Shown one piece after another: positions 24,001-34,601 of a stretch of 64,000 bases of DNA. The position numbers were made by a program, and so were the translations under genes. The notes beneath the pieces were generated by a model that saw only the letters and a program-made list of their open reading frames with translations, searched no databases and was not told the DNA's origin. Position 1 is the first letter of the stretch, and every line of letters starts with the position of its first letter. Source of the DNA: Lyophyllum atratum (Eukaryota > Basidiomycota > Agaricomycetes > Agaricales > Lyophyllaceae); contig JACGCN010000038.1 of assembly GCA_014905825.1 (NCBI GenBank), positions 248,001 to 312,000 on the forward strand. The letters run 5' to 3'.

Positions 24001-26189
24001 TAATTGACGGTCTGAGGGCAAACTTGCATCATCAGTGTAACGCTGCGATGACAAAACCTGCCTCGGAATTGGTATACCACTTCGCTGAACAAGGTAGTCA
24101 CACTCGTACACCATTAAGAAGACCGAACTCAGGACGAATCACGGTTGCAATAGATAATGTCGGAGAAATAAACAAATACCTTCCGTTGGCCGATGAAACC
24201 CCCCTCGTAGCGCGTGACCTCCTCCTACACCGTGTTTCCGTCACAGATGAATTTATGCCTGTGCAATTATTTTCCGAGACTGCTTCGCGCTGATAGGAAC
24301 CAACGCATCGACAATCTATACATTCACAGCGGCGTATCCATGACGCGAACGAGTCCGAGGGCGGGGCTGGAACCATATGCAGATACTTGAACCTGACAGG
24401 CCATTGCATCTCATTATGCGCGGCCCTTCGCTAGTGACGTATAGGAAGTTGGTGGCTGAGCTCTTGAGGAAGAGAGCCCTGCATAATGTCAGGATCCCAG
24501 AATGATAGCTTCCTGAGGACTGAGGACTGAACATTGAACGCACCAATTGGCCGTTGTCTTGCCTGCCAAACCGGGACTACTTCCTGTGTAAAGATGCGAG
24601 CACCCTGGAGGAAGTGACAAAGTCCGCCATATAGACAAGCACGGTCACATGGCACAGGACCCCGATGTGCGCACCACTTTGAACATGTTGTAGCAGTCTA
24701 CGGTGAATACTAGGTTGCCCTAAAGAAAGAAGAAATAGCATCCTTCGAAGACATAGAACCACTTATCGCCGTTTCGGTGTATAGACAAGAAGTCTTTCCG
24801 GGCCGACAAATCGCTAATTTTCAAGCAAGCGTTTCCACGACTGTTTCTCTGCTTTCCAAAAGCGATTAGTATGCAATGCATGGAAAAGGTGACATACAGA
24901 CAAGGCATGAGAAATGCGGCTAAAGACACCCGCAACTTCCAACGAGACCCCCATTTTCGAAGAACTGTCAAGCCAGGTTGTTTGACAAGATGGCATCATC
25001 GCATAGCTCAATTTGACTCAGTTTAGTGGATCCATCAGCGTGCGTCTAAATGAGTTGAAAACGCAAGATGAGGATTTGCGGATTTGAACTCTCGATGAGC
25101 ATGTCAGACCTGGACAAGTTGTAGTTGCTCACCAGTAGGAGTAGCTGATACCACGCCTGCAAGAATCCTTAAAACTATCGAGCCATAGAAATTGAAGGAT
25201 GGACAGGTGATGTGCTCGGAAAAACTCGACAACGACTGTGAAGATGGGCGAATGGTTGTAATCACGATGCATACCACCATATGCAGTTATCCCTGATGTC
25301 TCTGGAAAACATTCCATGCAAAACGAATGGCACCGATAGCTTATCCGTTCTATTATAGAATGAAGCTGTTGAAAGCTTGATGAGGTTGAACGGTGATGAC
25401 GATTCCAACACTTGAATTCACCGTTGAAGACATGAGGCGGCAGAAACTGTCTCTCGCGTGCGTTCGGGCGACACTCTGGAGGACGATCGTGGTTTCCCGC
25501 CGGGAGGGAACCAATCTGACGGCAAAAATCCGAGACGATGTCGCTAGGTTATTACTATATGAGAGCAGAGTGGTAAAAGAGGTCGAGGAAAGCTTACAAA
25601 ACCTTTCGCGAAAACCTGTGAAATGGCCCCAGTATTCAGTTCAAGTTTTACAAAACATCCTTCTGTGGACACGGTAGCATTGGCGATGCGTGGTACTGTT
25701 ATATGTTGTCATCATTACTGAGCTATACAGATAGCCGTTCTAGTTTGAATTTGTCCGACTCATAAGTCTTGGAGTAAGTGCTTAGACAAGGCGACGCCTT
25801 GTCACAGAAAAGGGAGGAGCACGAGGAGATAAAACACCTATATCTAGAGCCATTCGTTAGCCTCGTCAGACTATGAGAGGTTTCGTTTGAACAGGCGAAA
25901 TCGATTGCTGCATTTGCACCCGGCCCGGGGGTAGGGGCTGGAACGCGACGTGTCAGCCTTGGATTCCACGAACATCGCAGAAGCTTTGGTGAGGAAAGTA
26001 GACCCTCGGACCCACAGCGGTTCGCGACAGCAATCCGAGATTGGTCGACGAGGCGATGAGCTGCGCCCCAGAGTCGGAGGTTGGCCTGAGCCTTTTTGTT
26101 TGGTCGAGCTTGCAGCAACGTCGACCCTGGTCGGCTAGCCTTTGACCCTCTCTCCTAGACCACCACCTTAACCCCCATCTGCTCTCAGG
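21009..26189. other. 5.2-kb gene-poor region with scattered open frames
   Basis: No supported gene. Protein-like fragments occur: 21555-21953 (+, hydrophobic N-terminus then many Cys), 23438-23683 (-, contains FEGSFTTSDLRNMRYFLSVA), 24431-24655 (-, contains VQSSVLRKLSFWDPDIMQG), 24814-25011 (-), 25129-25317 (-) and 25393-25677 (+, contains RDDVARLLLYESRVVKEVEE). I could not splice neighbouring pieces into one frame, so they may be relics of old genes or transposons. Confidence 0.4.
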
Positions 26190-29152
26190 ATGAGCGCAAA
26201 TCAGCGCCCGTATCTTGTACTGCAGCCCTCAGTCAACACTACAACGTATGTGATACTAGTTGTTGTCCAAATTCAGCCTATGCAATGTTGAAACCTTTAT
26301 AGCGTGGTGACGACGACGACTACGACCACCTCTTACGCTCCGATCCATCTGCCACCACTTCCACCGCCGCTATCACCCAAGGATCCCAAAGCTTACCCCT
26401 TGCTACATGCAAGTTTACCCAAATCACTTCGTCATTTCCCCCTTGTCTTCCCAGGAGGCGCGCGCGCCACTTTTCGTGATGGGGATGCGGGGGATCAGGA
26501 CATGCAGGAAGAAGAGGAGGTGGTTGGTGGATCGGGCTGGCGCATGCTGAAACGTAACGAGGAACCGGAGGGCACGACTGCTGTTGGGCTAACAGAAGCC
26601 GTTGAACGCTACGGGAAGAAACGATCACACGGTGGCCTAGATATGATGGAAGGTGTTGAAGCCACTTCTGGCGGGCATGCCTCCGCTCCTCCGAGGAAGA
26701 AGGCTAGGCCAGCCAACTTACCTCACATATCCCCTGTAAATGCTGCAGCACCGCCTTCCCCCTTGCCTTCGCCACGCGGATCACCGGCGCCAGAGAGCAT
26801 CTGGCCTTCAGCCCCACCTAGCGGTGCATCTTCACCTCAGCCACAAGCGCCCCTTCAGCCCGACCTATCTTTGACCACTCTTCTGACACTTCCGTCGTTG
26901 TTATCTCATTATTCCAGTCTCCCAGCGCCCCTTCAGTCACACTTCCTCCTGACGCTCCTACGACACTCCCCTCTTCCCGTCCTTCGGACTTTGCACTCCG
27001 TACTAATGCCGACTCTAGCACGCGATTTTCTTACTCTCCTTCCCCCTGAGCTCGTGTCACACATCCTCAGCTTCCTTCCTTTCCCGACCCTTGCCCGTGC
27101 ATCGCGCGTCTCCAGATCTTGGAGAGCTACCATCGACTCCGACCCTGTGCTCTGGCGTGATCTCCTCAAAAGTACCAAAATCTGGTTTGGCGGCGATTCA
27201 GAGAACGCTTTCGCTGATTCTATCTATGCAAGGCGGCGGCATACAGAGCGTGCGCGGCTGAGATCAAACCACAGTGATCCCTCGACTTCAACATCTATTC
27301 CAGGCTCTCTTCCTCTCCCGCACCCGTACAAGATACTCTTCAAGTCGCGGCACCTTACTCGCAACCGTTGGGTCAGCAAGCGCGAACCCAAGCACTTCTC
27401 ATTCCCCGCCCACGGGTCATCTGTGGTTACATGTCTCATATTCTCTCATGGTCGCATCATCTCCGCCTCTGATGACCACTCGATTTCCATTTACTGTCCT
27501 ACTACTGGCGAACTCATTCGTACCCTTCAAGGCCACGACGGAGGCGTATGGGCCCTAGCGGCAAGCAAAGACATCCTAGTCAGCGGATCCACAGATCGCA
27601 CCGTACGTATATGGGACCTTGCAACTGGGCGCTGCACGCACGTATTCGGAGGACATACAAGTACGGTTAGGTGTCTTGCTATCGTGAAGCCGGAGTGGGT
27701 CGATGTGGAACAGGAGGGGGGCGGATTTGTGAAGGAGAGGTGGCCGAAGAGACCTTTGATTGTAACTGGGAGTAGAGATCATTCATTACGGGTGTGGACG
27801 TTGCCTAGGCCAGGCGAACCGGAATACAAGTGCTTTGGTGCGGATGATGGGGAGGTCGATCCTGCGGAAGTTTGTGTGAGTTTCCTATCTATGTGTTGTT
27901 TCATGTTGCGTTTGATCGAGCTCATACGATCATCAATAGGACGCGGAAGAGAATCCGTATCACCGAGTGCACTTGGAAGGTCACGATCACGCTGTTCGGG
28001 CCTTGGCGGCTAGAGGACGAACATTGGTGTCTGGAAGCTATGACTGCACTGTCCGTATTTGGGACACAGCCACTGGGACATGCAAGTGGGTGTTGGTCGG
28101 TCATACCCAGAAAGGTGCGCCTTTGTCCCATCTGCTCGATGACTTATCGCTGATCGCTCTGCACAGTCTACAGCGTTGTTCTCGATCCCTCTCGTAATCA
28201 AGCGTGCTCCGGATCGATGGATGGAACAGTGCGCGTATGGAACCTTCAGACCGGCCAATGTCAGCATACGTTGACTGGACACACGTCGCTTGTTGGCCTG
28301 CTCGGGCTCTCACCTTCACACCTGGTCTCCGCCGCCGCCGACTCGACCCTGCGCATATGGGATCCAGATACGGGGGAACTTCGCCACACCCTTGCCGCAC
28401 ACACCGGCGCTATAACCTGTTTCCAGCACGATGAATTCAAGGTGCTCAGCGGGTCAGACGGGAATCTTAAGATGTGGAACGTGAGGGACGGGACTGTGGT
28501 GCGCGATCTATTGACGGGGATCACGGGGGTGTGGCAGGTGGTCTTTGAGGGCAGATGGTGTGTCGCCGCGAGCAATCGGAACGACACCACGGTGCTGGAC
28601 GTATGGGACTTTGGGACCGATGATGACGATGATTGGATCGGGGAGCCGCCCGGTGGGATGTACGACGAGGACGGGTACAGCGAAGCTCCGGACGAGGACG
28701 AAGACGATCTAGGCACCCCCCGCATCAGGCGGATGGGTGCGATGGACGAGGATGACGAGCAGGAGCAGGCCGATGTCGATGCGATGGACCAGGATCTTCT
28801 CGGCCCTTCTGATGGTGAATCGGTCGATATCGACATCGAAGAGGAAGACCCAGGAAGACGACGTCGTAGACATCGGAGTCGTACCGTTAGCGCGGACGAT
28901 GCGGAATCTGTCAACGACTCCGGGGACCGCCTCTCTGAGGGCGTTGAGGCGTCCAGGTGGGCACCTAATCCCTCTACCGCTGCGTCGAGTTCGCGGCTAC
29001 AATCTAACCCGGCGAGCAGGCTGCCTCGTTTGGGCGGTGCTTCGTCTTCGTCTTCACGCAGGACGAACGCGCCCCCTGCTTTCACACGGACGTTACCTAC
29101 AAATGAGGAGACACCTACGCGCCCGCGTGTTCGGGGGGCGCGTCGGCGTTGA
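26190..29152 (+). CDS. Cdc4-like F-box/WD40 substrate receptor of SCF ubiquitin ligase
   Basis: Four exons (26190-26245, 26303-27875, 27940-28114, 28167-29152) encode 929 residues. The N-terminal third is Pro/Ser-rich with a basic run (PPRKKARP). A helical segment at about 205-260 (LTTLLTLPSLLSHY onwards) fits the dimerisation region that precedes the F-box in Cdc4/Fbw7. The F-box is at about 262-306 (LTLLPPELVSHILSFLPFPT). WD40 blades follow, with repeats such as LVSGSTDRTVRIWDLATGRC, LVSGSYDCTVRIWDTATGTC and ACSGSMDGTVRVWNLQTGQC. Such proteins recruit phosphorylated substrates (cell-cycle inhibitors, transcription factors) to Skp1-cullin for ubiquitination. After the propeller comes a long acidic and Arg/Ser-rich tail. 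Assignment to the Cdc4/Pop1 class is confident; one-to-one orthology is inferred. Confidence 0.9.
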
Positions 29153-29970
29153 GTACCTGCTTTTATTTGTACGACTATGTATGTTTTCACATTCCCCGCT
29201 ACCCTGCGCCACCCCCGTCAACCTGCTCTGTATACCTTCCCACATAATTTCTTCATACTGTATCGTATGCGTGTGGTGCTCTTGGACATTTATCATTGTC
29301 CCAAGTGCTCGCAGTATTATTCTTTATTCCAGGGTCTGGATCTTTACCAATATGTATGTCTTTCACGAAATTCAATGCAAGAACGTCCTTATGTGGATCT
29401 TTATAAGAAAACATCCGCGACACTCCCAAACTGGGGAAGCAGAACCCTCTGCGATTGGTCGCTATTACTGAGTTCCACAAATAGAAAATCTGACATTCGC
29501 TGAGATCGGTAGCACGCAGTGACCTCGAATGTCCCCCTCCGAATGAGTAAAAACATCTAGAAGGGGGAGTGGAGGTATAGCAGCTGTGAAACTTGCCGCA
29601 TTGGACCGATCAGCAGACATCCACTCACAACGGAAGAGGCCGAAGAAACATGTCAGATAAGCATGGCATCATTCACACATAGTGAAATGCTGGACGGTGG
29701 GGAAGACCTCACTCGTCGTCGGGGGAACTATTCTTCGGAGCCGGGGCAGTGCTTCGACTAAGATCTCGGGCGCTGTGTGACAACCGTAAACAAGGCTTGT
29801 GTGGAGTACTTGATGAGAAAAAGCCTTCAAATTGCAACGCGGGGACACAGCGGAACGATGTACAGTTGGCTGACGCAGCACGATCGAAGAACGGGACGTT
29901 CTTCCCGTCGAGTCAAGTGATGTCCGAAGGAGAGCCGTGGCGGGATGAGGAGCCAAAGAAAGGATCTATG
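29153..29970. other. Intergenic, convergent 3' ends
   Basis: Between the Cdc4-like gene and the cyclophilin gene. Only short overlapping frames; nothing supported. Confidence 0.5.
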
Positions 29971-30725
29971 TCAAGTCAATCGCGCTTTGTGGATTTTGAC
30001 CTCCTCTCGGGGCCTATAGAGATGAAGGATGTAAGGTCAATATATTGCAGCATAAAATGACTGTGGACGGACCGGTCTTGCGCGTCTACCGCGACTGCTC
30101 CTAGCCTCTGGACAACTCTCATGCCAGAGCTTACTCGGCCAAATATCGTGTGCTTGTTATCCAGGTACGGCGTGGGGCCTAACGTGATGAAGAACTGGGA
30201 TCCTGTGGGAGTTGCGGGTCAGTATAAGTCGCGAAACGGATAAAGCCCGGATCGTAGCAACATGCCATTGGTGTTTGGACCCGAATTCGCCATCGCTAGA
30301 ATACCAGCGCCTGTGAACCTCAACTCCGGATGTATTTCGTCTTCGCTTTAGAGTAAAGTATATCAGCCACGTCACCAGGAGAAAAAGCGACGGTACCCAC
30401 AACTTCTGACCATAGATGCTCGTGCCGCCTCGCCCGGTGCCAGTGGGGTCACCACCCTGCACCATGAAGTCCTGTTTCGTCGAGTGAGGATCCAGAAGAC
30501 ATGCCCGAGCAGGAAAACTTACGGATATAATGCGATGGAAGACCACGCCGTTGTAGTAACCTCGCTTCGCGAGTTCTGCAAAGTTTTTGCACGTCTAGAT
30601 CTCACGTATTGGCTTCAATCTCGTCGAACGGTGTGAGATAATATATAACTCACTCGCGGCGCATGATCCCAATACAACTCCAGTTGTACTTCTCCCAAGT
30701 TCGTCTCTAGAGCTACCGACTCCAT
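29971..30725 (-). CDS. PPIL1: PPIL1-type cyclophilin peptidyl-prolyl isomerase
   Basis: Six exons (30725-30654, 30594-30523, 30471-30401, 30345-30266, 30202-30073, 30013-29971) encode 155 residues, a single bare cyclophilin domain as expected for PPIL1. The order is conserved: [38 protein letters not shown], then [56 protein letters not shown] and KHTIFGRV. The catalytic Arg (VFHR) and substrate-pocket residues (FMVQGG, SQFF) are present. It isomerises X-Pro bonds. PPIL1 proteins belong to the activated spliceosome, so a nuclear role is inferred. Intron 4 (30265-30203) has a GC donor: only splicing at ATG|GCATGT restores NTNGSQFF. It is divergently arranged with the D-tRNA deacylase gene, with 142 bp between start codons. 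Confidence 0.93.
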
Positions 30726-30867
30726 AGTTTACGTTGTGGTGGTTTGGGGTTGAGAAGTACACGTGACGCCCGTCGTCCTTCGAGGCTTCGACGCTGACTT
30801 CATCGTTGAACGTTCCCCTCCGTTTCCCCTCAAAACCCCCCAACATCCGATCCTAGTCAGCTTGGAG
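30726..30867. promoter_or_regulatory. Short shared intergenic region of a divergent gene pair
   Basis: Only 142 bp separate the start codons of the cyclophilin (minus) and deacylase (plus) genes, so both promoters must overlap. The stretch holds C-rich pyrimidine tracts on the plus strand (CCCCTCCGTTTCCCCTC). No TATA box was seen. Confidence 0.6.
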
Positions 30868-31785
30868 ATGCGAGCTGTAGTGCAGCGCGTTGCTTCTGCA
30901 TCAGTATCTGGCAAGCAGTTTATTATTCCTGTCACAGCCTTTTCTTGACTGAACTTCTTTTTGTCACTGGCAGTTGATAACCATGTCATCTCCCAGATAT
31001 CGAAGGGACTCATGATTCTTGTTGGAATTGGATCAGGTCAGTGGCCTGACTGTCTTCATGAAGCGGTGAATTTTTCATGACTTCATATTAGCATAGACGA
31101 TACCATGACAGATGTTCTGGCATTATCTAAGAAGATGTTAGTGTCTTCTTTGTGGTGAACGCTCTCCCGGCGGGCCAGGAGAGGGAATGCACTCCCATCT
31201 CTCTCAGACCGCAAATTGATGTACTTACGTCTCTCGATCTTAGCCTCACTCTCCGAGTCTTCTCTGATCTTAACGATCCCGAGAAGATGTGGAAGGCTAG
31301 TGTGAAGGACATAGATGGAGAAATCCTTTGCGTATCCCAGTTTACGCTCATGGCCAACACTACAAAGGGAAACAAGCCAGACTTCCATCGCGCCATGGTG
31401 CGGAATCCCTTATCCCTTCTCCCGCTTGGCTTACGTTCATTCCTAGTCCACGGAGCGTTCGCGGGAGCTTTACGCCACGTTTTTAGAAAAATTGGGACAG
31501 GCATACAAACCAGACAAGATTCAAGGTAAACTGAGTCTCTCCCTTTTCGCGCAGTTAAATTGAGGGTATGTAACCTTAGATGGGAGATTTGGTGCTATGA
31601 TGAACGTCAGCCTAACAAATGAGGTACGCACAAGCCTCTCAAAATGCGTGCTTAGCAGCTTATCATCGAGGCTGACCGCACTCAACCAGGGCCCCGTCAC
31701 GTTTACACTTGATTCACGCAAGTTTGAATACGTTGATCCACTCCGAGCTTCTGGTGTGAGCACACCGCAGAATGGCACGCCATGA
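30868..31785 (+). CDS. DTD1: D-aminoacyl-tRNA deacylase
   Basis: Seven exons (30868-30910, 30974-31036, 31097-31136, 31244-31397, 31447-31525, 31580-31623, 31690-31785) encode 172 residues, slightly over the usual 145-150 because of a C-terminal extension after the core. The N-terminus is MRAVVQRVASASVSVDN. Both active-site signatures of the family are present: VSQFTLMAN and the GPVT motif (LTNEGPVTFTLDS). The enzyme hydrolyses D-amino acids, and glycine, from mischarged tRNA, preventing their use in translation. It is cytosolic. Intron 1 (30911-30973) begins with GC: TCTG|GCAAGC is the only splice that yields SVSVDN. The frame is continuous across all seven exons, so the gene looks intact. 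Confidence 0.94.
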
Positions 31786-34601
31786 CCCGACGGATAGGTA
31801 CTGGATTTCGATATTAGCGCCGTAGGGATAGAGAGGGAATGAATGAATGTTTATACGATGTGAGTCGTCGGTCTCGGTACACCAAAAATATACCCTTGCT
31901 CTGTGGAATGATCAACCGCCCAGGTCAGGCCGTGTCACCTGGCTGCAAGAGTCAACATGAAGTCTAATTACCCTGATCCATCATTTCTGTACTTACGACA
32001 TGGTGGAAGCTGGAAGGTGGCTCCTCTCGCATGCGTTCACGCTGCTGCTTCCTGTTCACCCCTTCCCCGCCAGGGTAGAAGTGGAACGCGACATATAGTC
32101 TGGTGCCCTTCTCTCCTCCAACAGCAGCCACGTCTGACCATTGGCATGTACACTTCGGGTCTGGATGCTGATCTGACGTTACTAGCTATTGTCGTCCCCA
32201 TTTGAAAATGTCTGAGTATGCGCTGGAGTCCGTTTCATAAGAACCATCCTTGTCTTTAACCCTGTAACGAACAGGACGCGAGACTTATTTTACAATGTTA
32301 ATATTCTTCCTCTCCAGTCGAGCACGTTTAACTTTCTCGGTATCGGTGACAGCACCTCTGGTCACGAAGAACTTCGACTTCCTTATGTCTCTTGGCAGCA
32401 ACAATTGTTCTCGGCCGCCATCGTTTACTTACCCAGAACTCGGAGATGGTTCAGAATCTCCGGCCTGCGAGCAAATCTGGCTCACACAACAAGGATCAGC
32501 TTTCTTGTGTGATGATATTCCTGCTACTTTAGTAGTAGGTTTTTACCCCCGACCGTGCAATTCAAAATTTGTTCTTACATAATTGTTTGGTCGTTCACAT
32601 GCTCTAATCTAATCTACATCTACATCCCCGGCGACACTGTCTTGCAGTCTTCAACACCCTTAGGCCTAGAGGAACGCAAAAAAGCAGGCAAGGCCTGTAA
32701 ACTGCCGTGGAGACGATCCTAACAACAGCCGCATTAACACCCGGCAACGCACACACCACCTACCTAAGCTTCCTCAACATCGACCATATGCCCTGGAACC
32801 CGCCGGGAGGCCCCGGCCGTGCGGAAAAAATGCCGAGAAACTCAAGAGGGCGCCGATGAATGTCAGCACGGACCCATACCTAGGTATACAGGCTTCAAAG
32901 CTAAACAGGTCGAATTAAAGAACATACATTGTGTGATATTGAAGTCCCATATCGATGTGGAAAACATTCAAAGAGAGAACAGAGTTATCAGTGAAAAGTA
33001 GCAGGTTCTGCGGCGATAGCGCGCGTCCACAGGCTTATTCGATCTCCCTACTCCACAACATGACAAGGAAATGGTTTGTCATCTTCCTTCTCCTTTCCCA
33101 ACATCCTTACCTAAATTTCCTCTCTTCTCTCTAAAGAATTACCAGATTTTTTTAGATAACATAAATAATTCGCGTCGAAGCACTCATTGCGTCTTCCTTC
33201 CACCAAGCGACTATGGATGATTCAACCGCGGCGGTGGACAAGCAAGGTCCACGCCGACGCGTATTTTCGCTATGTGGCATTTGGATTTTTTTTTGAGCCT
33301 TCATGCAGTCGCTTCGTGTTTTGGCGGACGCCACCGCTGTCCCTCCACAGTATCTAGTGGTCATCATGGTGCCTTTGACCGGCACCGCAGGCACGATCGT
33401 CTTCTCTCATGGATCTTTTCATCATTGACTTGGCGCTCCGTACCGATCAATGACCTTCCCGCGGCCCTCACCCTCGCCGTCGCAATTTCCATTTCAGGCG
33501 TCCTCAGGCTCCGCCTTCTTCGCTTCGAGCTTGCCTTGAGGTGCCCTCCGAAGGTATGCTAGCTTACTCTGCGATCCAGATAGGCGCCTGTTGACCTCCG
33601 TTTACTATAGGACACTCAAAGTTTCGCTTCCTAGTCTCCTTGAGAGGATGGGTACATTTTATGCATTCCCAGCACGCGTTCATCCATACCCACGACCTTC
33701 CACCTGCGCAGTGATTATTCACAGCCATGCCATCCTTCACCGTCCAATCACGCAATGGCTATTCCTCAAAATTCCATTTCATTGACTTCAGTCGCAGATT
33801 GCCTTTTCTTCCTTAACCTGGCATATGCGGATGTTTGCACCCACGATTCTCGCGCCGCAAGATTTTTTCATCTGTGGCGTGCATGCTGCAGACGCGAGAC
33901 ATCGCACTGAAGTCAGGAATGACCCTCATAACCCTTTCCTCCAATCAGCATTCAATTTTTTGATGTCTGATATGAACTCGTCCCTGTGGTCCTCGGTGTT
34001 CAAAGTTACAATAAGAAATGCTATTTGTATGGCACTACGGTCTATTTGCTTGCGCATCAGAAGATCGGCCAATTTCCTTTGAAGTAATTTAGCAGTGGTA
34101 GAGGCGGGAGAAAGCTGTTCCCGTCTAGCGATCGGTGTTACTTCGACTCGGTTTCTTTTTGGACGTCGGTGAGAACGCTCGAGTCGCGCCCTGGTACACC
34201 CAATTCCACATGCGTGGCGTTAGGCCGAATTAGGCAGCAGACCTAGTGCTCATCCCTTTTCTTTTCGCAACTCCTCCTTTACATAAACACCAAACGGTAT
34301 GCTGCTCTTCAAGTCTATATTCCACCTAAGGACCAAACTTGAAAAAGCGAGAAACACAAACTTGAACCAACACAGAGTCACAACACCCAAATTGGCTGCA
34401 CGAGCGTTGTTTGTTCTTGTAACTTTCCCAAGCTGACAGCGTCCAACACCTTGGCCTAGATTATGCAGCCACGTGGGTTTCTATGAGTTGTCAGTTCACG
34501 ATAAAAGTGCTCGTCGTCTGGTCCCTCAGTCTCCTAAAGCTCTCATCACGCTGGACCTGCCACGATACCCACCTTATTAGGCTCAGGAAAGTGGGATAAC
34601 C
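31786..34601. other. 2.8-kb region without supported gene
   Basis: Open frames on the plus strand at 31957-32205, 33213-33430 and 33825-34082 are weak candidates. The middle one could be spliced (exon from ATG 33213, 48-nt intron to 33302, then SLRVLADATAVPPQYLVVIM), but its continuation is ambiguous and no family is recognised. Confidence 0.35.

Noticed and set aside
28261..29190. A 309-codon open frame on the minus strand
   Set aside because: It is the antisense shadow of the last exon of the Cdc4-like gene, whose WD40 repeats and acidic tail explain the open frame.
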